DNA of 64,000 nt from Gloeophyllum trabeum ATCC 11539 (GCF_000344685.1 NW_006920420.1:164702-228701), one strand, 5' to 3'; shown: positions 1-11,760, numbered from the stretch's first letter. Notes: generated by a model from the letters alone, not told the origin. Translations and numbers: made by a program.

Positions 1-225
1 GAGTCATGTACTGTACATCTGTAGCGCCAGCGGGTCGTAGTTAGCTTAGAATGCGACATACACTGGTTGGGGTTCGAAGCGGCATACCTCTACCTGCGAG
101 GTGCCAAGGGTATCAGCCTCTCTAGAGTGGGCGGAGATACTTCGTGACTGCTCTTACTTGTCAAAATCAGCATTGCAACTCAAGCTCACACCCATTCATA
201 CCTATCCCAATGCCGGTCGTCTCAG

Positions 226-1973
226 TCAAACATCGTCTTCCATTTCGAGACCAGCATCTAAGTTGGCACCCTCCTTGGTAATATCACTGCCATTCGAGAA
301 GCGCCATGCCATTTTGCCTTCATCGTCCCACATCTCTACGCTGGCCGTCTCCAGGACAGCGACGGGAAATCCACGAAGGCCCAACACCCGCCTCAAATTT
401 AAGGATGCTGAGAGCAGGGAATCAAAGGGGGACCGTACTAAACCTTTTCTCTTCAGGCTGACATCGAGTTTCTTCAACTGCGGGACAAGAAACCTGTCAG
501 ACTGTCCCTCCATCTCGATGAGAAGGCCGAAGAAGAGGCGCGTCTCTCTTCTAACATCGCCCGTATAGTGCCCCTTGATGGAGAGTTCCTCTAGCGAGGG
601 TACCGATTTCAGGAGGTCTTGTAACCTGTCCACATCGTTGAAAATGTCCCGACAATTGAGCTCCAGGCTCTTGAGCTGACAGCCGGAATTCTTCAGCATT
701 GTAACCAAGGGAGGAATAACCGAAGGGGCATTGAAGAAGTCCCAGGGGGAAACCGCAAGATGCAGCTCCCGTAATACTGGAGCCATTACGCCTGGCAAGA
801 TGGCGACATATTCTTCGTCTGCGAAGGAGACCTGAAGGTCCTCCAGACTGTGTAAGAGTATTGGCTGGAGTTGTTGTACCGGAGAGTGCCATATATTGAT
901 GTGTAGTGACCTGAGGGATCGGCAGAGGTGTAGTGCTCGGAATGAGGGGTGGTGAAGGACGACACGTTCAAGGGATATACGAGTAATCTGGGACCAGGAG
1001 AATCCAACGTCCCTGACGTAGTCAAGGGGGGTCATCACAGAAGATATCGATTGGAGCTTCGGCATCGAGAGATTCCCCAATGAAATGGGGGCGACTTTCT
1101 CCTCGCGATGCTGCCTCAGCAGCAGATTCTCCAGGAGCGGCAGCTCGGTCAGCTTATCAAGGAGCTGGTGTAGCATCGCCGCGTGCATCTTGAGTGAAAG
1201 AGATCTGCAATGCGGTAACCATGATCTCCACGTATTTACACATCCTTCTAAGTCCTCTGAGGGGTCAGCGGCCATCAGGAAAAAGGGGAAGGTCTGAAGG
1301 TCTAAATATCTAAATATATTTTTGATCCAGGTATAGCAATTGGGCAGGGGTGAACTGTTGGGTCCACTGGTTGTAATCTACTTCTGTATTCAATAATGTA
1401 TCATATCCCATACACAAAATGCACAAAATGTCTTGCTAGGGTTGTATCAATACAGGGTCTGAACGACCCAAATCAAGGTTCTAAAGGTCTGACGCGCTGA
1501 AAGAATTTCGCGCCCTGTGATTGGTCAAGCAGAGTCTGACGCGTCTAAAAAGGCTGATGCTCAGCCTTTTCAGACCCTTCCCTTTTTACTGATGCGTCGA
1601 CGGTCAGAATGAGCTTCAATGGTCGGTTCCCAGATCGAGACACGCCGAAATGTATCAGGTCAGTGCGAGCTTTGATTGCCTTCGCCACTTCGACCGACTG
1701 GCCAGGTAGCATGGAGGTGGTTTCCGCTAATGTCATTTCGACCTCGGACCACAGCTCGGAGGTCGATGATGCACATTGCCTCCATCGGTTGCAGACATGA
1801 GTCAGAGCCACGAGGGGGAGTAGTGCATTCCCACCAGCGGGGATACTTTCTTGAATATCACGATATAGCATAAATATTTTGGAGAGCAGCTCGAACGGAA
1901 GTCGATGAACTGGCGGCACAAAGTCCCTCTGGTCTTCTGCTTCTGCCACATGCGAAGTCCCCGTTGGAAGCAT
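226..1973 (-). CDS. F-box/leucine-rich-type protein, interrupted by a small inverted-repeat element
   Basis: The N-terminal part (1973 down to 1590) has an F-box-like motif (VPPVHRLPFELLSKIF) near residue 20 and a Cys/Trp-rich helix (HVCNRWRQCASS). The C-terminal part (1275 to 226) is the leucine-rich, repeat-like half. It closely resembles the neighbour at 2878-4269, whose single open frame covers both halves without a break. The ATG at about 1973 matches that neighbour's start; a GTG further upstream is in frame but unlikely. Between the halves lies a roughly 300-bp element with inverted ends. Removing 1294-1589 as a GT-AG intron rejoins the halves in frame, so the gene may still be functional. 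F-box proteins usually select substrates for SCF ubiquitin ligases; the substrate is unknown. Alternative: a pseudogene ending at the stop at 1545. Confidence 0.6.
1272..1595. mobile_element. MITE-like element with imperfect terminal inverted repeats, inside an F-box gene
   Basis: The left end, starting at 1272 (CCATCAGGAAAAAGGGGAAG), matches the reverse complement of the right end (GCATCAGTAAAAAGGGAAGG) over about 28 bp with few mismatches. The interior holds repeated GTCTGA and TCTAAA motifs and a small hairpin near 1552-1569. The neighbouring paralogue lacks this segment at the same place in its protein, so it is an insertion. I could not see a convincing target-site duplication, so the superfamily is unassigned. 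There is no coding capacity. Confidence 0.6.
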
Positions 1974-2049
1974 CGTACCTGTCACCGTCGGTGGCCAGAA
2001 TTTGAGCAGGTGCATGACACATCGAGAGCTGTTCTCGTGCACTTACTAT

Positions 2050-2877
2050 ACTACAATGATCCACTTGCGCGAATGTGAATCTGCTGAAAGATACCTCAGC
2101 AAAGTTAGGCGAAAACAATCAACTGTTAGCAGCAGGCAGAACAGGGAAGCATAAGATGGTGGCCATAAGCACACCAGGCCCAAACACATACACAAACCAA
2201 AGGCAAGGTCAATTGCACGGACTGAGGAACAAAGGAAATACAGTGGCTCAGTACATAGTCAAGCTATTTGTACCTATTTGTCCCAGTGGCTCTGCAACCA
2301 ATACAACCAAAACCTAACATCAACTTCGGATCTGACGGTATGTGTTGGATGATGCCCCTCATGAAATTCTAGTAGACAGCAGAGGCTGTCTCTTATGCGC
2401 AAACTCACTCGGATTGAGGAGGACGAGCGGGATGTAGGCATCATGCTGACGCAGGCACAATCATATATATATGCCCGTCTCCGACACCTCGGGAGTTGCA
2501 GTCTTTAGGGCCGGGCAAAAGATCGTACAAAAGGGAATTGCAGCCAATCAGTGCCCTCGCAATTTCCCTTCTTTTGCCGGCCCAAGTGTGAACGCTCACG
2601 CTCGACAGCTGCTCCGAATACACTGCGGAACACTAGGAGTCAGTAGAATGACTACAAAATTGTGAATGCATCCATTCGTGTACTGATCCTACCACTCCTT
2701 GAACGGAGACTCACGGATGGCAAGACATTGGGCAAACCCTGTCTTTCAGTAATAAAGCACCGAGTGGGTCTGCACAGACAGCCTTTTGAGTCACGCGCGA
2801 AATGAGTTGGCATACTTTGATACAGGATAATAGCAGGTAAGTCTTGAAGGCCTACGGCTGTCAACCACCCCAAACTA
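2050..2877. other. Intergenic region between two F-box genes
   Basis: No gene is recognised. Open frames here are short and show no family resemblance. The only structure seen is the foldback repeat at 2508-2583, listed separately. Confidence 0.5.
2508..2583. repeat. 76-bp foldback (inverted repeat)
   Basis: The segment opens with GGGCCGGGCAAAAGA and closes with TCTTTTGCCGGCCC. Further in, AAAAGGGAATTGC pairs with GCAATTTCCCTT, leaving a loop of about 15 bases. It is compact enough to be a degenerate MITE or a regulatory hairpin. No flanking duplication was identified. Confidence 0.6.
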
Positions 2878-4269
2878 TTACTCAGGATGATCATCGAAGT
2901 CTGAGCCTTCCTTAGTAACTTGTCCGCCGTCTGACATATGCCAGGATTTTTCTCCATTTTCTCCCCAAATTCTGATAGATGCATTCTCGAGTACGGAGAT
3001 AGAAAATTCGTAGCGACCCAGCAGGCGTCTGAGGTTCAGCATATTCGAAATGGCGGAATCACTAGGGGATTGAACTATTCCTATCTTCTCGAGGCTGACG
3101 TCGAGCTTCTTCAACCTGGGGACAAGGTAGTCATCGGGCGGTATCTGAAGGAAGAGACGGAAGAAGAGCAAAGTCTCTCTTCTGATATCGGACGAGTAAT
3201 ATCCCTTCATGACGAGCTCCTCCAGTGATGGCACAGTATTGAAGAGTCGACGTAGCTCGTCTGCGTCGTCGAAGATATCGCGGCAGTTGAGGTCCATGCT
3301 TGTCAGCTGACAACCCGAACTTGTCAACATTGAAATCAATGGCGGAATGATGGACGGTCCACCATCCCAGTGCCATGCTTCCAGATGAAGTACCCGTAAG
3401 GCCGGGGCAAGAATGGCTGGAAGGAGGACGGTATACTCCTCGTCTTCGAAGCACAGAGTCAGATCCTCCAGGCCGGGTAGGGATATCGGGCCAAGTCCTT
3501 CCACCGAACAATATGTGATGTTGATATACAACGAGCGCAGTGATTGACATCGGGAAAGCACGGAAAATGACGAGTTGTCAAGGATCACACATTCCATGGA
3601 TATACGTGAAATCTGATCCCAAGGAAATGCGGAGTCGATGAGATGAGGGGGAATGAGATCTGAGGTAAGCTCTCTGAGTTTGGGCATCCGGACCCTCCCT
3701 AACTGAAGCGGGTCTCCGTGATACCCCGGCTCCGACTTGACATGCAAAGACTCGAGCAATGGCATCTCCGCGAGCTGGTCCAGCAGCTCGCGTATCATCG
3801 GCGTTCCCGTTGCAAGAGTCAGAGACTTGCAGCGGGGTAACCAAGATCTCCAGGCATCCATAGACTGCTGTAAATTTCTGGATGGACCACATGTGATCCA
3901 CAGAGCAACGATCAACGATAGATTTCCGGATCGAGCAACGCAAAATTGCGCCAGCTCCGTGCGTGACTTGATTCTCCTCTCTACCACACGGGCTTCAAAT
4001 GATCCCGTCGCGCGTGTAAAGGGGGAAACCGATATTACTATTCTGTGCCATATCTGAGGGGTGGATGATGCGCACTGCCGCCATCGATCGCAAACGTGGG
4101 TTAAAACCACGAGTGGGAAGAGATCTTGTACATAGATAGGCCGGACCAAGATATCCCAATACACTAGAAAGATCTCCGAGAGCAGCTCAGCGGGCAGTCG
4201 GTGTACCGGCGGTACAGATTCGGACGCGCTCAACGCGCCTTCTACAAGCGCAGGGCTGGTCTGAAGCAT
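2878..4269 (-). CDS. F-box/leucine-rich-type protein (intact paralogue)
   Basis: A single uninterrupted 463-codon frame with ATG at 4267-4269 and TAA at 2878-2880. The F-box-like motif SVPPVHRLPAELLSEIF lies near residue 18, followed by HVCDRWRQCASS and then a leucine-rich C-terminal half (LLESLHV, LRELTSDLIPP, LEDLTLCFEDEEY, LKKLDVSL). It is about 60% similar by eye to the interrupted copy at 226-1973 and lies in the same orientation, so the pair looks like a tandem duplication. The likely role is substrate recognition in an SCF-type ubiquitin ligase; this is inferred from the F-box alone. No intron is needed. Confidence 0.8.
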   Translation of the reverse strand: MLQTSPALVEGALSASESVPPVHRLPAELLSEIFLVYWDILVRPIYVQDLFPLVVLTHVCDRWRQCASSTPQIWHRIVISVSPFTRATGSFEARVVERRIKSRTELAQFCVARSGNLSLIVALWITCGPSRNLQQSMDAWRSWLPRCKSLTLATGTPMIRELLDQLAEMPLLESLHVKSEPGYHGDPLQLGRVRMPKLRELTSDLIPPHLIDSAFPWDQISRISMECVILDNSSFSVLSRCQSLRSLYINITYCSVEGLGPISLPGLEDLTLCFEDEEYTVLLPAILAPALRVLHLEAWHWDGGPSIIPPLISMLTSSGCQLTSMDLNCRDIFDDADELRRLFNTVPSLEELVMKGYYSSDIRRETLLFFRLFLQIPPDDYLVPRLKKLDVSLEKIGIVQSPSDSAISNMLNLRRLLGRYEFSISVLENASIRIWGENGEKSWHMSDGGQVTKEGSDFDDHPE

Positions 4270-5810
4270 CGCAACCTATCGCGAGTGCTCAACATCACCG
4301 TACGATTAATGGAGCTACGTGTGCACTGACAGACGAAGATGCAGCTGGCCACTAGATCCTCAGCGAAACCCAGCAAGTACCCTGCGCATTGAGAGGGTTA
4401 GAGGACAGTCACTCTGAGAGTCTGCAGGTGCCAGTGTTGACGTTGCAGAGCCAGCGGATACGGGAAAGGCCGGTCTGTACTCACGCCTGTGGACTACCGG
4501 AAGCGCCCGACGAGAGGACCCCGGCATACTGGTATATATGTTTGATCCTAGTGCGGACATAAACGGCCAATTTTGAGGCCCTATGTCGGATATTTAGGCG
4601 GACATAAAGCCCAAAATTTCGGTCCATGTCCAATATATCACGGCGGACACAAGGGCCTTGCCGGTCTTGGTGTTCGATCACCTGGCGGACATACCGAGTC
4701 GTCGAAGTGTCACACCCAGTAGTCCTTGTACTAGGTTGAGTGGTGTCTCTTATGCTTCTCAGTCAACTGTCAGCTCGTCTTGTGTATATCCAGGTATATC
4801 CTCAGCAACGGTGAATGAAATGCAAGCTTTGGAAACAGTGGTGGATCTTAGGAAGACTGAAATACAATATCCCGGAGTAATCATGTCACGATCTACTCGT
4901 TGCAGCGTTGGGCGTGTGCCGGTTTCGAGGTTGGATCCGTTTGGCGGACACACCGGGGGGCGCCCGAGCATAGGTCACTTATGCGGACATAAGCAGCCCA
5001 ATTTGGGCTGACCGGATCCTAGAGGCGGACATATCCGGTCCAAATGTGTGAGGCCATAAGGGCCGAAAATCGGGCACTTAGGATCAAACATCAGTACCCA
5101 TATGCCGGGGTCCTCCGACGAGAGCAGGCGGATAACAGTTACGAATGGAGGCATTTTCTCGAAATATTCACCGCTCTTTGCTCAACCGCCTTGTCGAATC
5201 ATTGCTAGTCACCTACCTCACCGCGTTCGTGAAAACCTCGAACTTCAAATTCAGGATGTCCACTAAGTACAGCACCACTGGCAGAGTAATCAGGAAACGC
5301 TGGTGTTGAAACTTGAAAGTTTGACGAACAGATCAGCAGAGCACGCCTTATAAGCACCCGACGTCTCCCGCCCTATTTGACCACACTCTGCCAGAACGTG
5401 TATTATTTCACTGGACCAAACACGAATCCGAGAGAATAGCGGTCTGTACGCGAGACAATCTATTAGGTATAATAAGTACGGTAGTCCGTAGACGGTCAGA
5501 GTCATTCTAAGTCTTTTTACATTGTTTCCGACCTGTTAAATCTACAGGAGGTGAATAGACTGATAAAGAAGTCATAAGGACTGGTTAGTGCAGCGCCCTA
5601 AGAAAATACTCGACAAACAAGGATTATCGTAATACCGTCTCCGTAGGTCAACGTATCCGCACTTTACACGAAACTGCCTGTTCCAGGCCGACTCTTCTTA
5701 AAATCCGAGGAAGATCATATCTAGAGGAATATCACGGATTTGCCAGCCATGCTGAGCGCACTATATATTGACGAGGTGCTGTAAAACACTGGTTCTTCTC
5801 TGTGGAGGTG
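4270..5810. other. Intergenic region, mostly the hAT-like element
   Basis: Apart from the 600-bp element at 4515-5114 I see no gene. Open frames at 4658-5011 and 4759-4971 lie inside the element and have no recognisable domain. The rest (5123-5810) is A+T-richer sequence with no evident feature. Confidence 0.5.
4515..5114. mobile_element. hAT-like non-autonomous DNA transposon with 8-bp target duplication
   Basis: The element is exactly 600 bp. It begins with AGGACCCCGGCATA and ends with the reverse complement of the same sequence. The inverted repeats run about 38 bp, with a shared inner block TGTTTGATCCTA. It is flanked on both sides by the identical 8-mer CCGACGAG (4507-4514 and 5115-5122). 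An 8-bp duplication is the hallmark of the hAT superfamily. A GCGGACATA/GCGGACACA motif recurs at 4553, 4598, 4643, 4685, 4944, 4983 and 5025, all on the plus strand. This resembles the subterminal transposase-binding repeats of hAT elements. No transposase frame is present, so movement would need an enzyme supplied from elsewhere. Confidence 0.88.
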
Positions 5811-6705
5811 TCATGATGCATAGGGAGGGGCTGGTGAGCGGAGAGTCCGAGGATGGGTATCATGCCCATGTGATGCAAAAGTCGGATCAGTTGCGACAAG
5901 GGGGGATTGATCCATTATTGACATCGAACAGTGCTCGGTATACGTCGAAGCCGACAATGGATGGGCGCCAATGGTAGGCATCGTATGACCTCCCGAGGCT
6001 CTGGACCATGCTTGCTCCTCTGGTGACCAATGAATAAGTTGTTCGAAGTAGCCGTCAAACGTTGTATACCTACCGAGCAGAAGATGATGCTGCCTTGACA
6101 ATTTGCGGAACCTAATGACAAAAAACGAGACTACGCAGACACAAATTATCACGGGCACAGTAGCAGCAACGACAATTCCTATTTTGTAAGTCGCGTTCGA
6201 GTCCGAAGGCCGTGAAGTAAGAGCAGACACTGTGACTGTCACCAGGGATGTCATGGTCGTTGAGCTCTCTGCTCGCGCCGTCGTGTTATATAAGATGTAA
6301 TCCAGGAAGCTAGCAGTACCGTTCCCCAAGTTCGTCATCTTAATAGTGTGTTCTCCAAGAGAAAGCGGGTCCGATTCGAAATAGGCCTGATGGTATTCGG
6401 TGGTCGGGGGAGATATGTACAAATACGGTGTGGCCGCGCCGTCATCCAAGATGAAGGAAGCATTGGCACCCTGGGGACCCACAGTACCGTACACGCCAAT
6501 CCAAGTGCCTTTAATCTGAATTACAACATTTGCAGAGGAACGGGCCGGGACCGGAACACACACCATTGAAGGTGAACATCATGCTCAGATTTGATGTCGT
6601 TGCACCGGATGTAGTCCCCCAGTACTCCTGCTGCACACCACCATATGTCCAGCTCCCGAAATAGATGATACGAGGGTCTCTATCGTCAACCGTGATTTGT
6701 TCCAT
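5811..6705 (-). CDS. Single-pass membrane protein with an extracellular carbohydrate-binding-like domain (basidiomycete type)
   Basis: Exons 6705-6562 and 6515-5811 with a 46-bp GT-AG intron; splicing joins MFTFNG to IKGTWIGVYG in frame. The N-terminal region (ITVDDRDPRIIYFGSW through LDYILYNTT) is the beta-rich ectodomain seen in many basidiomycete membrane proteins. A Ser/Thr-rich stalk follows. A transmembrane segment (IGIVVAATVPVIICVCVVSF) has basic residues after it (RFRKLSRQ), and the cytoplasmic tail has a TTFDGYFEQLIHW motif and a proline-rich end. No classical signal peptide precedes the ectodomain. About 281 residues. Function unknown; such proteins are assumed to act at the cell surface. 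Confidence 0.8.
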
Positions 6706-8284
6706 TTACCGACGCTCTTCAGTTCTGCGTCGAGTCTCCTCCTGTGGTGAGGACGCACTAGCAGAAGAGCTGCGCTGGGAGAAGGGGCGGCAAGACAGAG
6801 GAGTGTCACTGCAAACGGTCTTCGGAGCTCTACCCAAGCAAACTGTATTTATGTACCAGATGTGTGAATGATAGATGAAGATCATACCGAGCGAACTGCC
6901 AAGATGACCTTCTGATGAGGTTCACGCGCACATCCTCGATCCCTCTAGGTTGGTCTTGTACCATATATAGGCTATACGGTTGCTGCCTCTGGGGCCAATA
7001 AAGCCCTATCATGGCAACAAACGGTATGAACGCGTTCTCAAAGCACAGTACATCGCTGGCCTACCTGCCTTCGAATAGAGTTGCATCAGAATGATAGATA
7101 GCAAGAAAATAGTTCAGTCGAAACAATGCCGCACGGACGCTCGGGAACCACCACTGGCACTTGCGTAGACACCCACGAATCGTCGAAACAATCCCTACTA
7201 GAACAATCAATTTCGCGCAAAAGGTCAAAGTGACGATATCATAGGGATTCCACAAGACTAAGGAAAACGCACAAAGGTTCAGGCGCACATATGCAGGCGA
7301 AAACGATCGCCACATCTATCGGACTGGCTACTCAAGCTTCAAGATTTGATAGCTCTTGCCACTGGCACCTCCCCTAGCAGGCATAGAGAGGCGCTCTGCA
7401 CGGATCCTTCCGGGGAACAGGTCTCAAAGGGTGCAGCCTGTACAGCCCCGCATCAGCTTCGACGCAGTCATAGCGAACGGCCTTGCGTACTTTCTCACAG
7501 GGACCCTGTCAATCTGTCTTGCCCGTGAATATTTGAATGCGCACTTGATGTCATACAGTTATAGGAGAACCAGTTGGGGCCTCGACAAATCTGTTGGCGT
7601 GCCGTTTGCTGGCTCCTATCTGCCGCAAAGTCAGTATCAGACCTTGAATAAGCTTAAATCCTGGTGAATGTGACAGACGCACCTATGCAACGATGCCGAA
7701 TGAGGAGATCGTGTAACCCTTCGAGAGAATATCTAGAAACTCGATCATCAGACTCGTATTCATCAAAAGTCGCGATCCACAGCAATGCACCAAGTAAAAT
7801 ATGGAGTCTATCTTCCAGATGGTCGTCCTACACAGACGTGATATCAACGTGCCTTGCGAGGGTCGTGGACCGCAATGGAGTGACGACGCCACCGAACCAC
7901 CAAGCAGCGCGTTATACCCTGCCACCGCCACAGCAAGGATGGAGAGACACAGCAGTTCGACTGATGGGATATGATAGATTGATGGGTGTCTGCCCCGGCG
8001 TCAGGTAATCCGAACTGGAATAGCATAGCATAGCATCCACCCTCCTGTACAGCCATGTCGCGGTTTCATTGCACAATACCCTAGCAGCAATACACGGGGA
8101 TGATCGACTCAACAGGCATAACATAACTCAGGCTACGGCGGCGCTAGGAACCTGAGCCAGACATCCAGCACACAGATAGACACGACATATAGCAAACACC
8201 AGCTACAACATGAAGCACAGACACAAGCGGGAGGACCAAGACGCAAGCAGCAGGCAGGCAGGCAACTCGAACGCCGATATTTCT
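6706..8284. other. Long intergenic region without a recognised gene
   Basis: Several short open frames exist. One on the minus strand (7061-7315) is hydrophobic (LIVLVGIVSTI) and could be a membrane-protein exon, but I could not connect it to neighbours by plausible splicing. Nothing else stands out. Confidence 0.4.
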
Positions 8285-9380
8285 TCATTTCTTGGCCTTC
8301 CCATTAGCGCCCAGAGAAGTGCATAGACTGTTGCGTTCCAATACAGCGTGCTCGTCGGCGTCGTACTCGATCCCGAGGTCTTCAGCCAGATTGGTGGCGT
8401 CCTGCCGAGGTAGAGCGTCTGTGGCGAGATCCCAGAAGCTATAGCGGATTAATGATATGCACCGACAGAAGAAATGAGGTACAACGCGGAGGAGCCCCAT
8501 TCTATTCCGGAAGAGGGACCTACTCTTTGAATATCTTCCTGCGTCGGACCCATTCCATTCGCCATTTGACCCAGTCGGCGTCCAACTGAGCGATTTCGGC
8601 CGCTGATACGAGAGGCGTGCCAGAACGCAGTGGTTCAAGGTGCTTTCGTGCGTTCGCAACCTAGCGCATATAGCCGAGACACGTTGAAGGGGATACGCTG
8701 GTATACTCTGAGCAAACACGCGATAAGACTGGATACGTACGGCTGCAGCGACTTCGTCTATCAGAGTGGCCAGCTCCGCATCGGTCGGCGTGCTCTTCAA
8801 CTTGGCTAGCTCTGAAAAGCCATATAAATCACGACAAAGACTGTACCATTCCGCAACGTGGCGCACCTGCTGACGCGACTTTCACCTCAGCGGCCAACGC
8901 AGTATTTTCTTCCTCGATGGCTTTGTACTCGGTCTCCAATGCAGAGAGTTTCTCCGCGGGCAATTCTCCGAGGTTGGCCTGATTCGCTACGAAGAAAGTC
9001 GTTTTACCTAATGCGGCCCCCACGATTCAATGGTCCACTTCGGATCCAGAACTCATGTGCGAGGCAGTATACCGTATGACTTCTGCACCACCTCTTTCTT
9101 CTCAGCAAGGGCTACTAAAATCTTCTGAGTGGCAGTTTTCGGCACGGCGCCCTTGAGATTCGCCGAGACATCCACAGCTCCGAAGGGGCGGTTCATCTGC
9201 AGCTTATGTCAATGAATGGTGTTGAAGGGACAGAAAACCATGAACCTTCTTGATATATGCTAATACCCTGTCTTCCGCTGCGCTTGCCGAACACGTTCAG
9301 ATGAGTCGATGTGCAGGACTCGTCTGCGCACCTTCCTGGCCTTTCAAAACTTTGACATCGCTCTTGGTCTTGGTTGTCAT
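8285..9380 (-). CDS. HOP2: Homologous-pairing protein 2 (Hop2/TBPIP family)
   Basis: Seven exons: 9380-9332, 9277-9246, 9196-9073, 9007-8867, 8811-8741, 8660-8524 and 8438-8285. All six introns are GT-AG, 49-85 bp, and the product is 235 residues, the usual size for the family. The N-terminal winged helix (AEDRVLAYIKK, NRPFGAVDVSANLKGAVPKT, SYGKTTFFVANQ) is followed by a coiled coil (ALETEYKAIEEENTALAAEVK). The conserved C-terminal helices (WVKWRMEWVRRRKIFKDFWD) come last. Hop2 acts with Mnd1 in the meiotic nucleus, stabilising Dmc1/Rad51 filaments and promoting strand invasion between homologues. It is transcribed divergently from the kinase-like gene to its right. Confidence is high because every junction restores family sequence. 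Confidence 0.95.
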
Positions 9381-10180
9381 CGTCGCAAATCAAGCAGAGG
9401 CGAGGCGAGCGGAAAAGCGAGTCCGTCGGCGCCAGGCGTTGACGTGTCGTAGCCTGTAGGTGTGCAAGACGCGAACTGTCACGCGTACTCGCAAACTCAT
9501 CGACATCAGGTGACCTGGTCAGTCACATTCTCGTGTCACGCGGCTCCCATTAACGAGTCGCCGCAGCGCCACATAGAATGCGAGCCTGGTCACGAAGCGC
9601 AACCTTGTCTCTTATTCGCATCCATCATGCCTGCGTATTATGCACTCTGCATAAGCAAAAGTCCTTCTATAGAATATGATATCGAAATTCATACTCTACA
9701 AAAGGACGGCGACATTGGCGAGTACAAGGTTGGCACCATGCACCGAAGTCTCACACAGGCCGAGTTCTATGTGGTTCGTTACCTTGGCTCTTGCCACACG
9801 GGCCAGAAAGAGAGAAGCACCACTGATTGATTCTCAAGCTCGACGAGCCCGCACGGAAACAGAGCGTCGAGGAGCTGCGGAAGTGGAGTGAAGAATGTAT
9901 CGCCAACGAGGACGACCTCTCCGCGAGGGCAACGGTTTACCGGAAATGGCACGTAGTGAAACCGGAAGTGGAAGATTTGAAGGGATGTTCTCTCAAGCTT
10001 GCAGTCGTTGGTGCGTCAACTTGTCGTCACCTTGACTCACAGCGCGACTGATCATTATAAAGTATCCCCGCCGCCACTGCCCTCCCCCCCTACTACGCCG
10101 TCAATCGGTCTTGCGTCAATCTGCCAAGAATGCAGTGTGTGCTCATGTATGATGCATGTCTATGAACTAATGACCGTCAG

Positions 10181-11760
10181 ATCCTGCAAAAGTCCTAGAA
10201 AAGATTGCCCGGAGCTATGGCAAACCTTCGTCCGAAGCCGAGCCTAAGAACATGTGTGATAGGCAGCACCCCTCAAACATCCTTGGGGCTTACAACGGAC
10301 GGCCATTGTACCTAACCCCCCCTCCAATCGCCATATTTCACCCCGTCTTCGCCCAGATGACTAGAGAATCGCGCCAGCCTGCCCGCCTCCATGACTTCAC
10401 AGCGGACGAAATCGATGCAGCATACAAATTTCTACTCGCTTGCACCGAAAATTATCTCGACGAATCCGAGTTTCAAGAAGCTATGCAGCACTTCCCTTTC
10501 ATTGGCAGGACCAGATTCTGGCACGAATTAAACATCAACTTATCGAGCGGCCAGACCAGGTCAATGCGACTTGACGGTGGTTCCTCCGTCGACGTGGCTC
10601 TGCCTGGTGCTAAATTGGCGGCAGCATACACCGCTTTAGGAGAACTGAAGAAGTTGGGCGAGCAGGAGGCGGATGCCTCGATGCAGGCGATGGCTGCACA
10701 CATGCAGCTAGTTTTGCACAATAATCAGGTATGTCATCGCGAGCTGGAGCTCGTGCGATGTTTTGCTCATCAACATCAATAGTATGAGCTGATCCGGCAA
10801 CACTCCTGCTGTCCTGTGCTGCTCGTGGCCCTCTCCGGCGACATCTTAATCATCTGGGGTGGTGTCTATGGCGAGCGGTTCTTGTACGAGCCTCTGATGA
10901 CTATTCGTGCTGGACTGCAGCCTAGCATGTATTCCGACGACCCTGGCTTTGGCGGCAATCACGTTGGCGCCGGTGTTCTCGAGGTCGCCAAGGTCCTCAG
11001 GGTTCTGCGAAGAGGTGTCGACGCTCTTGAGACCTATTACGAGGGGCTCTTATCGTCATTGCCAAAGATCAAGGAGAAAAAACCGTCTCGACCAGGCTCC
11101 CGGGTGAAGTCCAACGCCGGTGGAGCGTGGACGCAGCCTGTTGATCTGCCTCCTGCTTCCCCACACTGGTCGACTTTCATTATCGGGGGAGTATCCTACA
11201 AACTCCAGTATGCGGAAACGCTCGTCCCCGAAAGCATTCAGAAAACCGTCTATCGTGCCACAGTAAGTCCGCGATTGAATGATCGCACTGACAAAGTCGT
11301 CGTCAAATTCACGCACTGCTACGGCGAAGAGGGTCACCGCTTGCTCGCGGGCAATGGTCTGGCGCCCGAGCTGTACTACTGCGCATACGAGCCCACTGTA
11401 GACATGATTGTCGTCGTCATGGCCTTCATGCCTGGGAAGGTGTCTGGGTCGGGTGTATCGCTTTCTCACAAACAGCAGGGCGACCTGAAGCGCGCAGTGG
11501 CTCTCCTTCACGGCGCCGACCTCGTCTTTGGGGATCTCCGCCGGCCGAACATCATCGCGCATGATGACACGGTTGCTTTGGTGGATTTTGAGTGGTGCGG
11601 GGCCGCGATGGATAACGCGGAGCAAGGAAAACGCCGAGCGAGGTATCCCGTCGATATCAACCTCAGCGATATCGAGTGGGCACCTGGGGTGCGGCGCTAT
11701 GGGTATATCGAGAAGGCGCATGACTTGTTCATGCTAAAGTCCCTATGTACAGATGTTTAG
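10181..11760 (+). CDS. Kinase-fold protein, fungal type (5' exons unresolved)
   Basis: Two clear exons, 10181-10728 and 10783-11760, joined by a 54-bp intron. The first begins with two bases of a split codon, so there is more coding sequence upstream. Frames at 9628-9729 and 9836-10005 are candidates, but I could not fix the start. The C-terminal 200 residues carry a catalytic-loop-like LVFGDLRRPNII (Asp and Asn of HxDxxxxN, with Gly for His) and LVDFEWCG in the DFG position. The lysine in DKVVVKFTHCYG could be the ATP-anchoring one. The order matches Bud32/RIO or Crinkler-associated kinases rather than typical Ser/Thr kinases. The N-terminal half is unrecognised. Substrate unknown. Confidence 0.65.
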
